From positions 1 to 64,000 of the forward strand of contig LCHW01000003.1 of assembly GCA_001000675.1 (NCBI GenBank): a stretch of 64,000 nt of DNA. The letters are read 5' to 3'. Position 1 is the first letter of the stretch. Every line of letters begins with the position of its first letter. The notes below the pieces were generated by a model. That model was not told the DNA's origin and did no database searches. It saw nothing but the letters and a program-made list of their open reading frames with translations. Positions 17,763-26,676 of the stretch are shown in pieces. The position numbers and the translations under genes are program-made. Source of the DNA: Candidatus Wolfebacteria bacterium GW2011_GWE2_44_13. GTDB taxonomy: Bacteria > Patescibacteria > Paceibacteria > UBA6257 > UBA9933.

Positions 17763-19316
17763 TTACTGACCGATAGGCGCTGTACTTTCTATTGTTCGAC
17801 ATGTTGTCAAACGAGTTAACACGAGATTCAAATCGCCAGCCAGAGCAACTGCCTGACTTTTTGCTTCTATAAGGACATTTGGCTCCGGAGCACTCGGGTC
17901 TTCACTTAACCCCTCGCCAGCGAGCGTGTATTTTTCGTTAAATTTCTTTAGTGCAGTTTTTATGAGTGTTAATTCCCTTGTTTTTGATAGATCCGCTGCA
18001 TTTATCTTATTTATCAATTCATTCGCCTCATCAAATTTTGCTTGGTATATTGCAATTGTCGCTACAAGCTTATTTCCTTTGGTGCGCGCATCACTTACTT
18101 CGCCGTCGGTCACAGTAGGAGGGCATTCGTATACAATGAATGGGTTGGGTGATGGTATGGCCGCTAATTTTTCTTGAATTGTCTTTATCGCTCCTAAATT
18201 TGAAACAATTTGAGCGTTATATGTTGCGGATTCGTTCTTTGCAGCAATCATCGCCTTCCATAGGTCATAGAATGGCTGTACTTGGTCTATAAAATCATCT
18301 TTTGTAGCGTTATTAAGCGCGTCTATCTGGTCCTGAAAATCGTCCGATGGATTATATCCACTTCCCGGAGCAGGTTTACCTGTCATCAACGAAAGTCCTT
18401 CGCTCATCATTCTGTTTATGCCAGCGTTGATTGCTGCAGAAATAATACTTTGCACTCCTGACACATAAATATTATCAGATCCGATCATATTTTTAACCGT
18501 TCCCGCAACTGCATCTCCAGGGGTTTGTACCTGCTCTTTTGTACACGATTTATTTTGATCGGCGTAATCGTAGCAATAGTTAGGGTTACCTGTGTCGAAG
18601 TAATTATTTTCAACACAATAATCGTATAGCTTTTGGCTGTCATCCTCGACACACTTACTTACCGATAAAAATCCACTTCCAGCCCCTGCCTCCTGCTTTT
18701 TCTTTTCTTCAGTAGCTGTTGACCGGATTTTCATATCATCATCAAACATTGCCAGCTGCATGTATAAATTATTCTCCGGCTTTAATGACTCACCGTATGC
18801 AAGCCATCCACCATTTTCAAAATTTTCATAAAAATCTTCGACGTTCGCTACGATGTCCGAGATAGTACATTTTGCCTTTTGACTTATTGGCTTTGTTTCA
18901 GGAATCAATGCTAGCTGCAGCTGAAATGCAAACGGAACACACAAATCAGCCATTTGTGATTGGCTTATTGTTTGGTTCACCCCCTCCATGGCGGCGTCCT
19001 TTAAGAACCCTTGCCAGTCATCAACGAATCGCGGACTTCCATTCCCCTGAATCCACGCGACGGTCTGCTTATTTATTTCATCAACCATCGCCTTTACTAT
19101 TTGGTCACGTAACGTCTTCATTAACTCCTCCTTGACCCATTGCCCGAGCTGCGTAACCCAATTCGCCACGTCCTTGTATATCTCCATTTTTTTCAACGCA
19201 ATTAACCCAGCGTCAACAACCGGAATAGCGTACGTTTTTTGAGGAGTTGCTAATCCAACGAACAGCACCGACACACATACGAACAATGCAACAATTTTTT
19301 TAAGAGTATTAGACAT
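17763..19316 (-). CDS. Exported Cys-containing secretion-cluster protein, 517 aa
   Basis: A signal peptide (residues 1-30, ending KTYA) precedes a helical region (GLIALKKMEIYKDVANWVTQLGQWVKEEL) that resembles the start of VirB5/TrbJ-type proteins. Cys residues in the 125-260 region (CVPF, KCTIS, KCVEDD, YDYCVEN, NYCYDY, KSCTKE) suggest disulfides outside the cytoplasm. The C-terminal part is coiled-coil-like. It begins four bases after the 19321 gene and probably forms a periplasmic or surface component. The VirB5 link is weak and rests on topology and context. Confidence 0.7.
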   Translation of the reverse strand: MSNTLKKIVALFVCVSVLFVGLATPQKTYAIPVVDAGLIALKKMEIYKDVANWVTQLGQWVKEELMKTLRDQIVKAMVDEINKQTVAWIQGNGSPRFVDDWQGFLKDAAMEGVNQTISQSQMADLCVPFAFQLQLALIPETKPISQKAKCTISDIVANVEDFYENFENGGWLAYGESLKPENNLYMQLAMFDDDMKIRSTATEEKKKQEAGAGSGFLSVSKCVEDDSQKLYDYCVENNYFDTGNPNYCYDYADQNKSCTKEQVQTPGDAVAGTVKNMIGSDNIYVSGVQSIISAAINAGINRMMSEGLSLMTGKPAPGSGYNPSDDFQDQIDALNNATKDDFIDQVQPFYDLWKAMIAAKNESATYNAQIVSNLGAIKTIQEKLAAIPSPNPFIVYECPPTVTDGEVSDARTKGNKLVATIAIYQAKFDEANELINKINAADLSKTRELTLIKTALKKFNEKYTLAGEGLSEDPSAPEPNVLIEAKSQAVALAGDLNLVLTRLTTCRTIESTAPIGQ

Positions 19317-19320
19317 GAGA

Positions 19321-20139
19321 TTATAATCCTACTTCGGCGTACATTTTCACTAACGACTTTTGTAATGTGTCTGAATTTTTTATAAAGTCTGGTAATACCT
19401 GTGTCGCTAGTAGTCCTTTTAGCGGATCATTATAGCAATTTGCAATCGAGTTAAAAATTATATTCCCTTTCCGATAATGTGTGATTATTTGTCGATGGAA
19501 TTCAGCCCACTGAGACGGCACCTGTATGCGAATAACGTCGTCTGCAGTTTCAGTATATGTCGTAGCCATTTCTCTCCCAACACCGCTTTCCTTCCCTGCA
19601 CACGCGCGCTCGATTAGTCCTTGCACTCCTCCTTCTACGTTTTCGTAGCTCTTCTTGGCTGGGTGTCGCGCTAGCGCAGCTTCTAAATCACTGAGGTATC
19701 TTTTTTTTGCATCTTGCGTGTTATTTGCAATTATTTTTAGGTCCTTATCGGTTACCGAGATTGTCGCAAATAGCGATTCAGTCGATGTATCTACTGAGCG
19801 AGTAATTGAGCTCTGCACTGCAAATGAATTTGCAGTATCTTCGTCAAAGGGATTTTTCCCTTCCTGGTCAAGCTGCTTCATTTGCTCAAAAGTTGCGAGG
19901 GCAACGCTTTCTGTTACATTATTTTTATCCCCCTCCTTCTCACTCGTAACCGCTGCAAGCCAATCTGTTGAGACTCCTATATCTTCGAGAAATCCGGATG
20001 CAGAAGAACCATCTAATGATGGTTGTGATTTTTCATTTACTTGCTGTTGACTATCCTCTCCTCGATTGACTACGGCATACGATCCAAATAACACAATCGC
20101 AATTGCCGCAAATATAATTGCCATTCGATTTCTCTGCAT
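19321..20139 (-). CDS. Single-span membrane protein heading the secretion cluster, 272 aa
   Basis: One N-terminal transmembrane helix (residues 7-24) is followed by an extracytoplasmic helical domain with two Cys (RACAGKE near 180 and IANCYND near 240). I do not recognise a family. As the first gene after the promoter at 20149 it opens the long minus-strand unit that continues at least to virB4. Its ATG is nine bases after the TATACT box, so the message is expected to be leaderless. Confidence 0.7.
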   Translation of the reverse strand: MQRNRMAIIFAAIAIVLFGSYAVVNRGEDSQQQVNEKSQPSLDGSSASGFLEDIGVSTDWLAAVTSEKEGDKNNVTESVALATFEQMKQLDQEGKNPFDEDTANSFAVQSSITRSVDTSTESLFATISVTDKDLKIIANNTQDAKKRYLSDLEAALARHPAKKSYENVEGGVQGLIERACAGKESGVGREMATTYTETADDVIRIQVPSQWAEFHRQIITHYRKGNIIFNSIANCYNDPLKGLLATQVLPDFIKNSDTLQKSLVKMYAEVGL

Positions 20140-20148
20140 AATAGTTAT

Positions 20149-20177
20149 AGTATACCTTTTAATCTCTTTGTCCGCAA
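20149..20177 (-). promoter_or_regulatory. Promoter of the secretion-like cluster
   Basis: TTGCGG (20172-20177), 17 bases, then TATACT (20149-20154) on the minus strand, nine bases before the ATG at 20139. Transcription would start within two or three bases of the ATG. Confidence 0.6.
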
Positions 20178-20185
20178 TATTAGCA

Positions 20186-21736
20186 TCACTCTCCTTGTCC
20201 AGTCATCGTTGAATAATACGTGGGTATATACTGATTAAAATAATTGTTCATAAGTGGCATCATTAAGCGCTCTACGGGAGCATGGTTATCTTTTAATAAA
20301 ACTCCCTTGCTGGCGACAATACTATCGTCAATAAGCAGCTTCGATAAAAATTCTCCATTTTCTCCCCGTGCTATTTTTTCTCGTATCTCTTGTATATTTA
20401 TCGCGTTATTTGTGTTTACCCCTACAAGAACAATATTTTGCGGCGCATATTCACTTTCCCCATATGCAAACATTACATATTGGCTAAAGGTTTCTCTAAA
20501 TGTTTTCCCTATACTCTCAAAAAGTCCGGCATTTTCTCCTGCTCGTGCTGAAATAAAATTTACTGCGTATAAACCATTTTCATTTAAATGATTTTTCACC
20601 TCTTCATTAAACTCCCTTGTTGTCATATGCCATGGCACAGAAACAAACGAGTTATACGCATCAGAAAATATGAGGTCGTATTTTTTATCCGTTCGCTGTA
20701 AAAAAACTCGCCCATCGGCAACTTCAGTCTGCATTGGGTATTCTCTTAATTTAAAATAGTCTTCTGCGACCTGCTGTACTTTTGGGTCGATTTCTACGGT
20801 TGTCACATTTGCATCTTTATATGCGGAGACGATTTTTTTCGAAAGCGTGTACGATCCTCCTCCTATCACAAGAACATCTTTCATCGAACTCCCCATTGCA
20901 GAAAATATCGGGTATATATCGGGGTAAAGATTAAGCTTCTGCCCTTCCAGGCCTTCTACACTATGCGAATCGGCGTCTAAAAATAATGTTCGCACCTTGC
21001 CGTTTTTCTCGGTACTACTGTCTACTACTTGAATCTTATAATACTCACTTTCCGCAGCGAACACTTTTCCCCGCACATCGGTGAATAAATGCATTACGTA
21101 TGTCACCACCCCTACGCATAAAAACAGTACTGCGATCCATGCTAATCGTTTTTTAGATGTATACAGGATAGCTGCATTTATTAATAGCACTATAGCAATT
21201 AGTAGTATCGTGGCAGAGCTCCCTACATATCCGATAAAATAAAAGCCGGCAAGAAATGTACCGACAATACTCCCTAGTGACCATGTAGCTGATATTTGTC
21301 CTGATTTAATGCCCGTTGTTTCCGTTGTTTTAAGATGAAGCTTTAAAATACTCGGGTATAGTGTTCCGAAAAGTACCGCTGGCACAAAAAATAGTACTAA
21401 TGCTAATAATAATGTTGTTATCGAAATAGGTAATCCCAAAAGCGCAACTACTGGGGAAAAATACGCCCCCAATGGTATTAAGAATGTCACTATCGAGGTT
21501 ATCGCAAATAATAACGAGAGCTCTTTTCTCGATCCATATTTATCCGCATATATACCACCTCCATAGTTTCCGATTGCCATGCCGAACAACACGACACCAA
21601 TAACTGACGTCCATGTGTAAATTGATGACCCTACGTATGGCGCCATAATACGCGTCGCGATTAGCTCGATAACCATCAAGGCAAATCCTGCGATAAAAGC
21701 CGACCCGATTAATATATTGCGATCATTTTTTATCAT
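20186..21736 (-). CDS. MFS-like membrane domain fused to a spermidine-synthase-like domain, 516 aa
   Basis: Residues 1-215 form six or more transmembrane helices resembling half of an MFS transporter. Residues about 230-480 have the Rossmann-type fold of polyamine synthases: DVLVIGGGSYTLSK (nucleotide-binding loop), TTVEIDPKVQQVAEDYF, VADGRVFLQ and YDLIFSDAYNS. The family is usually annotated as fused MFS/spermidine synthase. Whether it makes a polyamine is unproven; many such proteins are orphan aminopropyl- or methyltransferase-like enzymes. Its start overlaps the rsmA stop by 14 bases, so the two are coupled. Confidence 0.85.
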   Translation of the reverse strand: MIKNDRNILIGSAFIAGFALMVIELIATRIMAPYVGSSIYTWTSVIGVVLFGMAIGNYGGGIYADKYGSRKELSLLFAITSIVTFLIPLGAYFSPVVALLGLPISITTLLLALVLFFVPAVLFGTLYPSILKLHLKTTETTGIKSGQISATWSLGSIVGTFLAGFYFIGYVGSSATILLIAIVLLINAAILYTSKKRLAWIAVLFLCVGVVTYVMHLFTDVRGKVFAAESEYYKIQVVDSSTEKNGKVRTLFLDADSHSVEGLEGQKLNLYPDIYPIFSAMGSSMKDVLVIGGGSYTLSKKIVSAYKDANVTTVEIDPKVQQVAEDYFKLREYPMQTEVADGRVFLQRTDKKYDLIFSDAYNSFVSVPWHMTTREFNEEVKNHLNENGLYAVNFISARAGENAGLFESIGKTFRETFSQYVMFAYGESEYAPQNIVLVGVNTNNAINIQEIREKIARGENGEFLSKLLIDDSIVASKGVLLKDNHAPVERLMMPLMNNYFNQYIPTYYSTMTGQGE

Positions 21737-22607
21737 ATTTTTTCATCAAAATAACTATCTCTTCCATGGACAAATCTTGGGGTCGCTTTCGCTCATCAAT
21801 GCCAATTTCGTTCAATATTTTTATTACCCGCTCTTTACCCTCTTCTTTCCCTGTGAGATTATTCGCAATTGTTTTGCGGGGTTGGGTGAATAATTTTTTT
21901 ATAAACGTATAATATTTTTTACTATCTTCTTCTGTTGGCTGCACATCCAGTCGAATTGTGGCACTGTCTACCTTCGGAGGCGGGTTAAAATCCTTCTTCG
22001 GAACGCTTTCTACGATATCCGGATTTGCCCAAAATTGCACACTCGCGGCAAGCAAATTCATCTGTGGAGCTTTTGCGCAAATACGCTCGGCAACTTCTTT
22101 TTGAATTGTCATTACTACTCGTGTTGGTTTCTGTTCTAACTCTTCGATAACACGCAACAAGTACCCTGTTATATAATATGGAATATTCCCCGCTATTTTA
22201 TAAGAGGGCATCTCTGTTTGGCGATCTACTGCGTTGCCTTCTCGTTTTCTCCCTCGAGGTAGCATTACTACATCTCGGTCGCAAGCCTCGCCGGCGCCTT
22301 GTATCTCATCCAAACATACACGCCCCTCGCTTAATGCGTTTACTATAATAGGAAGTGTTTCCAGTGCGTTTCCTCCAATGACTGTAAATTTCTCTTTTGC
22401 AAACTTTTTTCGTAATGCAGGAATGAGCTGTGTATCACGTTCTAATGCAATAATCTGTGCGCCTGCATCTAATAAATACTGCGTCAGCTCACCGTGCCCA
22501 GGACCAACTTCAATCACAATGTCGCGCTTGCGAATACCAAGTGCCTTTGCTACGTTTTCCAGCTTCTCGTTATTGATTAAAAAATGTTGCCCTAATCGCT
22601 GACCCAT
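21723..22607 (-). CDS. rsmA: 16S rRNA dimethyladenosine transferase with an inserted repeat-encoded segment, 294 aa
   Basis: RsmA (KsgA) dimethylates two adjacent adenines at the 3' end of 16S rRNA using SAM. Visible marks are GQHFLINNEKLENVAKAL, the SAM motif VIEVGPGHGELTQYLL, IALERD and the catalytic NIPYYITG near residue 139, and the C-terminal PPPKVDSATIRL. Between GGNALETLPI and NIPYY there are about 35 extra residues (about 97-131, starting VCLDEIQGAGEACDRD) that are the translation of a palindromic repeat also found between genes. The reading frame is intact, so the protein is probably functional with an enlarged loop. Confidence 0.92.
   Translation of the reverse strand: MGQRLGQHFLINNEKLENVAKALGIRKRDIVIEVGPGHGELTQYLLDAGAQIIALERDTQLIPALRKKFAKEKFTVIGGNALETLPIIVNALSEGRVCLDEIQGAGEACDRDVVMLPRGRKREGNAVDRQTEMPSYKIAGNIPYYITGYLLRVIEELEQKPTRVVMTIQKEVAERICAKAPQMNLLAASVQFWANPDIVESVPKKDFNPPPKVDSATIRLDVQPTEEDSKKYYTFIKKLFTQPRKTIANNLTGKEEGKERVIKILNEIGIDERKRPQDLSMEEIVILMKKYDKK
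22213..22318 (-). repeat. Palindromic element copy 1, in frame within rsmA
   Basis: In minus-strand reading it begins TATGTTTGGATGAGATAC and ends GATCGCCAAACAGA. It matches the intergenic copy at 53245-53354 over most of its length, including TTTGGATGA, AGGCGCC, GCGAGG, GGCAACG and the CGCCAAA end. Terminal arms pair (TATGTTTGG against CCAAACAGA, one mismatch). It is translated without a stop codon. Confidence 0.85.
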
Positions 22608-22639
22608 AATACTTTTTATTATATAGTAGACAACCGAAA

Positions 22640-22700
22640 GAAAAAAGTTCGGCAGCTATCTATTCGGCAACCGTATTGCCGAATTGCCGAACCTTTCCTT
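22640..22700. repeat. Nested palindrome between rsmA and uvrD
   Basis: GTTCGGCA...TGCCGAAC encloses a second perfect palindrome ATTCGGCAA-ccgta-TTGCCGAAT. The unit is AT/GC-mixed and does not match the 105-bp element family. Its role is unknown; it may add to termination or be another small repeat. The 22608-22734 gap otherwise contains only the uvrD terminator. Confidence 0.6.
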
Positions 22701-22703
22701 TGC

Positions 22704-22734
22704 CGATTAAAAAACAGGCCTTTGGGCCTGCTTT
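22704..22734 (-). terminator. Terminator of uvrD
   Basis: The stem CAGGCC-ttt-GGCCTG is flanked by A6 and T5 runs and lies directly after the uvrD stop codon at 22735. Confidence 0.85.
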
Positions 22735-24537
22735 TTAATCCATATCAATATACCGCTCCTCGTCGTCAAAACTTCTCCCTCCCCCTCCTTCGAACTGCAT
22801 CAGCCCTGAGGGTATCTCGCTTAAAAAGCGAGACGGTAAGTTATAGAACGTTAGGTATAATTCTTTTCTAGCACGCGTCATAGCAACATACATTAATCTC
22901 CTCTCTTCTTCGATTTCATTTTCGTTATTATACGACATCTGATGCGGTATCAACCCATCATTTACTCCCACCACAAACACCGCGTCAAATTCCGAACCCT
23001 TTGCCATGTGAATGGTCATGAGATTTACCACGTTGTCTTTGAGATTTCGTAAATCCTTTTTCTTTACTGTATCGGTCGATTCGAGTAACGAGATGCGCTC
23101 CAAGAAATCTTCCATTCTTTCGAATCGTGTAGCAAATTCTATCAACTCCTTGATGTTTTCAATACGTTCAACGGAATTGGTTTGTGTGCGTTCGATATAA
23201 TTAAAGTAATCGGTCGCCATCAATATATACCCAAGCAATTCTACTGGTCTCAGTACAGCAGCCTTTTGGGGAAGCTCTTCCTTTAACTGTGTGTACGGTT
23301 TTTTCAAGAAGCTTTTCTTCAACCGATCAAGACTTATCGTATCTTGCGGATTCGATCCGTATCGCAACGCAGCAACTAAATCTTTGATTTCTTTTCGCTC
23401 GTAGAACTTTAGTCCGCCAAAAATGCGATAGGACATCCCCCGCTCAATTAAGGCTTGTTCAATGGCGCGCGATTGCGCATTTGTTCTATAGAGGATCGCT
23501 ATTGAACCTTGTTCTGTTGAAAATAACCGCATCGCGTCGATATGCCCCGCAATCCATTCTGCCTCCCCATCGGCACTATATTGTTCAACAACACGCACTT
23601 TTCCACCCTCGGGATTATTTGTCCACAAGGTCTTTGATTTCTGCAAATGGTTATGGCTAATAACTGCCGAAGCTGCCTTGATGATATTTTGTGTCGAACG
23701 ATAATTCTCTTCCAATAATACTACCTTTGCATCTGGCCAATCTTTCTCAAAGTTGAGAAAGTTTCGAAAATCAGATCCTCGAAACTTAAAAATAGATTGT
23801 TGATCATCCCCTACAACACTTAAATTTCTATACTTGCTCGCTAAGAGCTTAATGAGCATATACTGCGCGGTATTTGTATCCTGATACTCATCTACCAAGA
23901 TATACCGAAATCGCTCCTGATATTCGTTTAATATTTCCGGATTACCTAAAAATAGCATCCCTGGCTTTTGAATAAGATCGTCGAAATCGAACGCATTATT
24001 GTTTTGCAATGCCAATTCGTATAGCTTGAACAATTTGTACACAACCTCGTCCTCTGCCTGTTCTGGATCGATCATCTCATCCTTAATTTTCGAAAACTCC
24101 CTTCGCAATACGAGTGGGGTTAAACGCTTTGCATCGCGTTCGGACAATTCGGCGCCTGCGGCAACTTTTTTGATTAATGACTTCGAATCGTCTGCATCAA
24201 AAATCGTGTAATTCGAATTGCGCCCAAAGATACGCGCTTCCTTTTTCAATATACGCGCCCCAAATGAATGGAATGTTCCTAAAAACATACTCTTAAACGC
24301 TTCTTTGTCCTTATCGAGTATCTTTTCCGTTCTTTCTTTCATCTCTCCTGCTGCCTTATTTGTAAAGGTAATTGCCACAATATTTTCTGGCTTTACGCCG
24401 CTGTGCAACAATGCCGCCAGCCTACTTGTTAGCGTCTTTGTCTTTCCCGATCCTGCTCCCGCAACAATAAGTAATGGTCCCTCGCCATGCTCTACTGCTG
24501 ATCGCTGTTTATCATTCAATTCATCAAATTGCATCAT
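22735..24537 (-). CDS. uvrD: UvrD/PcrA/Rep-type superfamily 1 DNA helicase, 600 aa
   Basis: This ATP-driven 3'-5' helicase acts in repair and in clearing proteins from DNA. It has the Q-motif LNDKQRSAVEHGEGP, Walker A GAGSGKT near residue 30, the DEYQDTN box near 212, GDDQQSIFKFRGS, YRSTQNI and the C-terminal VAMTRARKELYLTF. It is shorter than E. coli UvrD (about 720) because the C-terminal extension is missing. The frame opens with a GTG at 24552, but that codon lies in a hairpin; the ATG at 24537 (or 24534) directly before QFDELND is preferred. No Shine-Dalgarno sequence is seen. Confidence 0.92.
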   Translation of the reverse strand: MMQFDELNDKQRSAVEHGEGPLLIVAGAGSGKTKTLTSRLAALLHSGVKPENIVAITFTNKAAGEMKERTEKILDKDKEAFKSMFLGTFHSFGARILKKEARIFGRNSNYTIFDADDSKSLIKKVAAGAELSERDAKRLTPLVLRREFSKIKDEMIDPEQAEDEVVYKLFKLYELALQNNNAFDFDDLIQKPGMLFLGNPEILNEYQERFRYILVDEYQDTNTAQYMLIKLLASKYRNLSVVGDDQQSIFKFRGSDFRNFLNFEKDWPDAKVVLLEENYRSTQNIIKAASAVISHNHLQKSKTLWTNNPEGGKVRVVEQYSADGEAEWIAGHIDAMRLFSTEQGSIAILYRTNAQSRAIEQALIERGMSYRIFGGLKFYERKEIKDLVAALRYGSNPQDTISLDRLKKSFLKKPYTQLKEELPQKAAVLRPVELLGYILMATDYFNYIERTQTNSVERIENIKELIEFATRFERMEDFLERISLLESTDTVKKKDLRNLKDNVVNLMTIHMAKGSEFDAVFVVGVNDGLIPHQMSYNNENEIEEERRLMYVAMTRARKELYLTFYNLPSRFLSEIPSGLMQFEGGGGRSFDDEERYIDMD

Positions 24538-24542
24538 ATATA

Positions 24543-24571
24543 AATAATTCACGCTTCGTGCGTGAATTATA
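24543..24571 (-). terminator. Hairpin between yifB and uvrD
   Basis: A 9-bp perfect stem AATTCACGC/GCGTGAATT with a five-base loop lies 30 bases after the yifB stop. The tail is AT-rich rather than a clean T-run, so it may be a weak terminator. Confidence 0.5.
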
Positions 24572-24600
24572 TCTTACTCGACTATCGACAGGTTGTCATC

Positions 24601-26133
24601 CTATGCCTCTCGTATCCTATATTGGAATGCTTCGCTTAGGTGGTCATTCGTCACCTTTTCAACCCCTGCTAAATCGGCAATTGTGCGCGCTGTCTTGAGC
24701 ATGCGGTAATAGCCACGAGCGGAAATGAATGACTTATCAAGCATTTGTTTTACAAACTTTCTCCCATCGTCGTCTAGTTGTACTACGGTATCTACTAACT
24801 TCGATGGCATTTCTGCGTTTACATAAATGCGGGGCGTTATATCTACAAACCGACGCGCCTGAATTAATCGAGCGCATAACACCTGCTCGCGAATTGCGTC
24901 GCTTTCATCCTCCTCCTTTTCTTTTGCCAATGCTTCTATTTTTACCCGAGGCACTTTTATTTGGATGTCGATGCGATCAAGCAATGGGCCGGATAATTTT
25001 CTTTGATAACGCGTCACCTCATGTGCGCCACAATGACACATTTTTTCATCGTCTCCATAATATCCACACGGACACGGGTTCATCGCTGCAACTAATGTAA
25101 ACCGCGCAGGAAATGTTAGCACGCTCTTTGCGCGTGCTACACACACATCACCATTTTCCAATGGTTGGCGCAACGACTCAAGTAAATCTCGTCGAAATTC
25201 GGGAAGTTCATCAAGAAATAGCACACCTCGATGCGCCAAACTAATTTCTCCTGGACGTGGATTTGCTCCACCCCCAATGACTGATGCGGGTGATGCACTA
25301 TGATGCGGCGCACGAAAAGGTCGTGTCATCGCGAATACATCACTATTTGTTATTCCCGCTGCGCTATATACCTGCATAACTTCTACCGCTTCGTGCATCG
25401 TGAGCGGCGGCAAGATAGATACTAATGCCTGCGCAAGCATTGTTTTTCCTGCTCCAGGAGAACCACTCATCAGAAGATTGTGCCCACCTGCGGCGGCGAT
25501 CATCAACGCACGCTTTGCATTTATTTGTCCTTTTATTTCTGAAATATCCGTACTGTATCCACCTTTATCCCACACGAGCTCCGTTGTTGGATGCGCCGCG
25601 ATAATGGCCTTGTTTTCCAAATGATGCATCAGCTCGGTGATATCCGCAACGGGAATAACTTCTATGTCGGATACAATCGCTGCTTCGCGTGCATTTTCAC
25701 ACGGAACAAACACGCTATTAAGGTGAAGCTCTTTTGCAAGCCGTGCAATCGCCAGCACGCCATTTACTGGACGAACTTTCCCATCAAGTGATAACTCCCC
25801 TACAAACAGCTTATCCGCGACATCGAATTCTTGAATTTGCTTAGTTGCCAGTAAATACCCTACTGCAATAGCAAGGTCATATTGCGATCCTGTCTTTTTA
25901 ATATCAGCGGGAGCAAGGTTGACCGTTATGCGTCTATTTTCTCTATTTGGGGGCTTGATGTTCGAATTCTTTAGTGCAGCATTAACACGTTCTTTTGCTT
26001 CGTTCAGTGCTTTATCGGCAAGACCCACTATTGTAAACGAATGAAGACCGACGTTTATGTCGGTCTCCACTTCGATCAATTTTGCTTCAATTCCTTCAAG
26101 TTCGGCTGAGTATACTTTTGAAAAATTTTGCAT
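24601..26133 (-). CDS. comM: YifB/ComM-family AAA+ ATPase (Mg-chelatase-like), 510 aa
   Basis: ComM is a hexameric helicase that promotes branch migration during natural transformation. The N-terminal Lon-like fold (VYSAELEGIEAKLIEVETDIN, GLADKALNEAKERV) is followed by Walker A GSPGAGKT near residue 220, GVLFLDELPEF and a zinc-like CPCGYYGDDEKMCHC insert near 352. The end (SARGYYRMLKTARTIADLAG) is typical. Full length. Its presence with the pilus-like cluster fits reports that CPR bacteria take up DNA, but competence here is inference. Confidence 0.92.
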   Translation of the reverse strand: MQNFSKVYSAELEGIEAKLIEVETDINVGLHSFTIVGLADKALNEAKERVNAALKNSNIKPPNRENRRITVNLAPADIKKTGSQYDLAIAVGYLLATKQIQEFDVADKLFVGELSLDGKVRPVNGVLAIARLAKELHLNSVFVPCENAREAAIVSDIEVIPVADITELMHHLENKAIIAAHPTTELVWDKGGYSTDISEIKGQINAKRALMIAAAGGHNLLMSGSPGAGKTMLAQALVSILPPLTMHEAVEVMQVYSAAGITNSDVFAMTRPFRAPHHSASPASVIGGGANPRPGEISLAHRGVLFLDELPEFRRDLLESLRQPLENGDVCVARAKSVLTFPARFTLVAAMNPCPCGYYGDDEKMCHCGAHEVTRYQRKLSGPLLDRIDIQIKVPRVKIEALAKEKEEDESDAIREQVLCARLIQARRFVDITPRIYVNAEMPSKLVDTVVQLDDDGRKFVKQMLDKSFISARGYYRMLKTARTIADLAGVEKVTNDHLSEAFQYRIREA

Positions 26134-26141
26134 TGTTTAGC

Positions 26142-26260
26142 GGTTTACTAATTCAGCGAACTCCTTTGTTGCGGGCCCCTGTTGTCTCGGTCGCCGTACA
26201 ATTAGCACGGCTTCCTCGCCAACTTTCCCGCGCCTCGTATTTCATCTGAATAAGTAAACC
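26142..26260 (-). repeat. Palindromic element copy 2, downstream of dksA-like gene
   Basis: The terminal arms GGTTTACTAATTCAG and CTGAATAAGTAAACC pair over 15 bases with one mismatch. In minus-strand reading the interior shows GCGGG/CCCGC, GTTG/CAAC and a terminal hairpin GCCGTGC/GTACGGC. The conserved boxes CGAGGC, GAGGAAG, CGACCGA and GGGGCCC are all present. It fills most of the 185-base gap between yifB and the DksA-type gene. The rest of that gap shows nothing. Confidence 0.85.
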
Positions 26261-26318
26261 TTTGTATTAGTACCTCCTTTGTACTTTCCGTTTTGCTATA
26301 CATTTACCACAATATTTT

Positions 26319-26669
26319 TTATGCAATATCGTTTTCACGCTCCAGCTTCTTACACGTCCTGCAAAGCTTTGACGTGCTATTAACTCGTAGCATGTCTTCT
26401 CCAATGGCCTCGCCACATTCTCCGCATACTCCGTATGTTCCTTTTTCTATTCGCTCAATAGCAAATTCAACTTCTGCCAATCGTCCACGCAACTCTTGTG
26501 CAGCAGATGATTGATTTTCCCATGCCTCAGATTCATCTGTTTCTTCTTCAAGCGAATCAACGTCGCTTCCAAAATCTTCTCCCTTTTCAAGGGTATCGAT
26601 CTTTACTTCAAGCATTGCTTTTTCATCCTCAAGTTCATCTTTAATTGTTGCGAGTTGTTCTTTGTTCAT
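26319..26669 (-). CDS. DksA/TraR-family zinc-finger protein, 116 aa
   Basis: An N-terminal coiled coil (residues 1-45) is followed by an acidic stretch and the C4 zinc finger CGECGEAIGEDMLRV...CRTCKKLE (Cys pairs 17 residues apart). This is the layout of DksA-type proteins that enter the RNA polymerase secondary channel and modulate transcription with ppGpp. The coiled-coil tip residues needed to confirm true DksA activity are not obvious. It follows the 26677 gene by seven bases. Confidence 0.88.
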   Translation of the reverse strand: MNKEQLATIKDELEDEKAMLEVKIDTLEKGEDFGSDVDSLEEETDESEAWENQSSAAQELRGRLAEVEFAIERIEKGTYGVCGECGEAIGEDMLRVNSTSKLCRTCKKLERENDIA

Positions 26670-26676
26670 ATATACG

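Noticed and set aside
22640..22700. Seventh copy of the 105-bp element
   Set aside because: It is palindromic but lacks the conserved GAGGC, GAGGAAG and AACGAAG boxes and the element's terminal arms.
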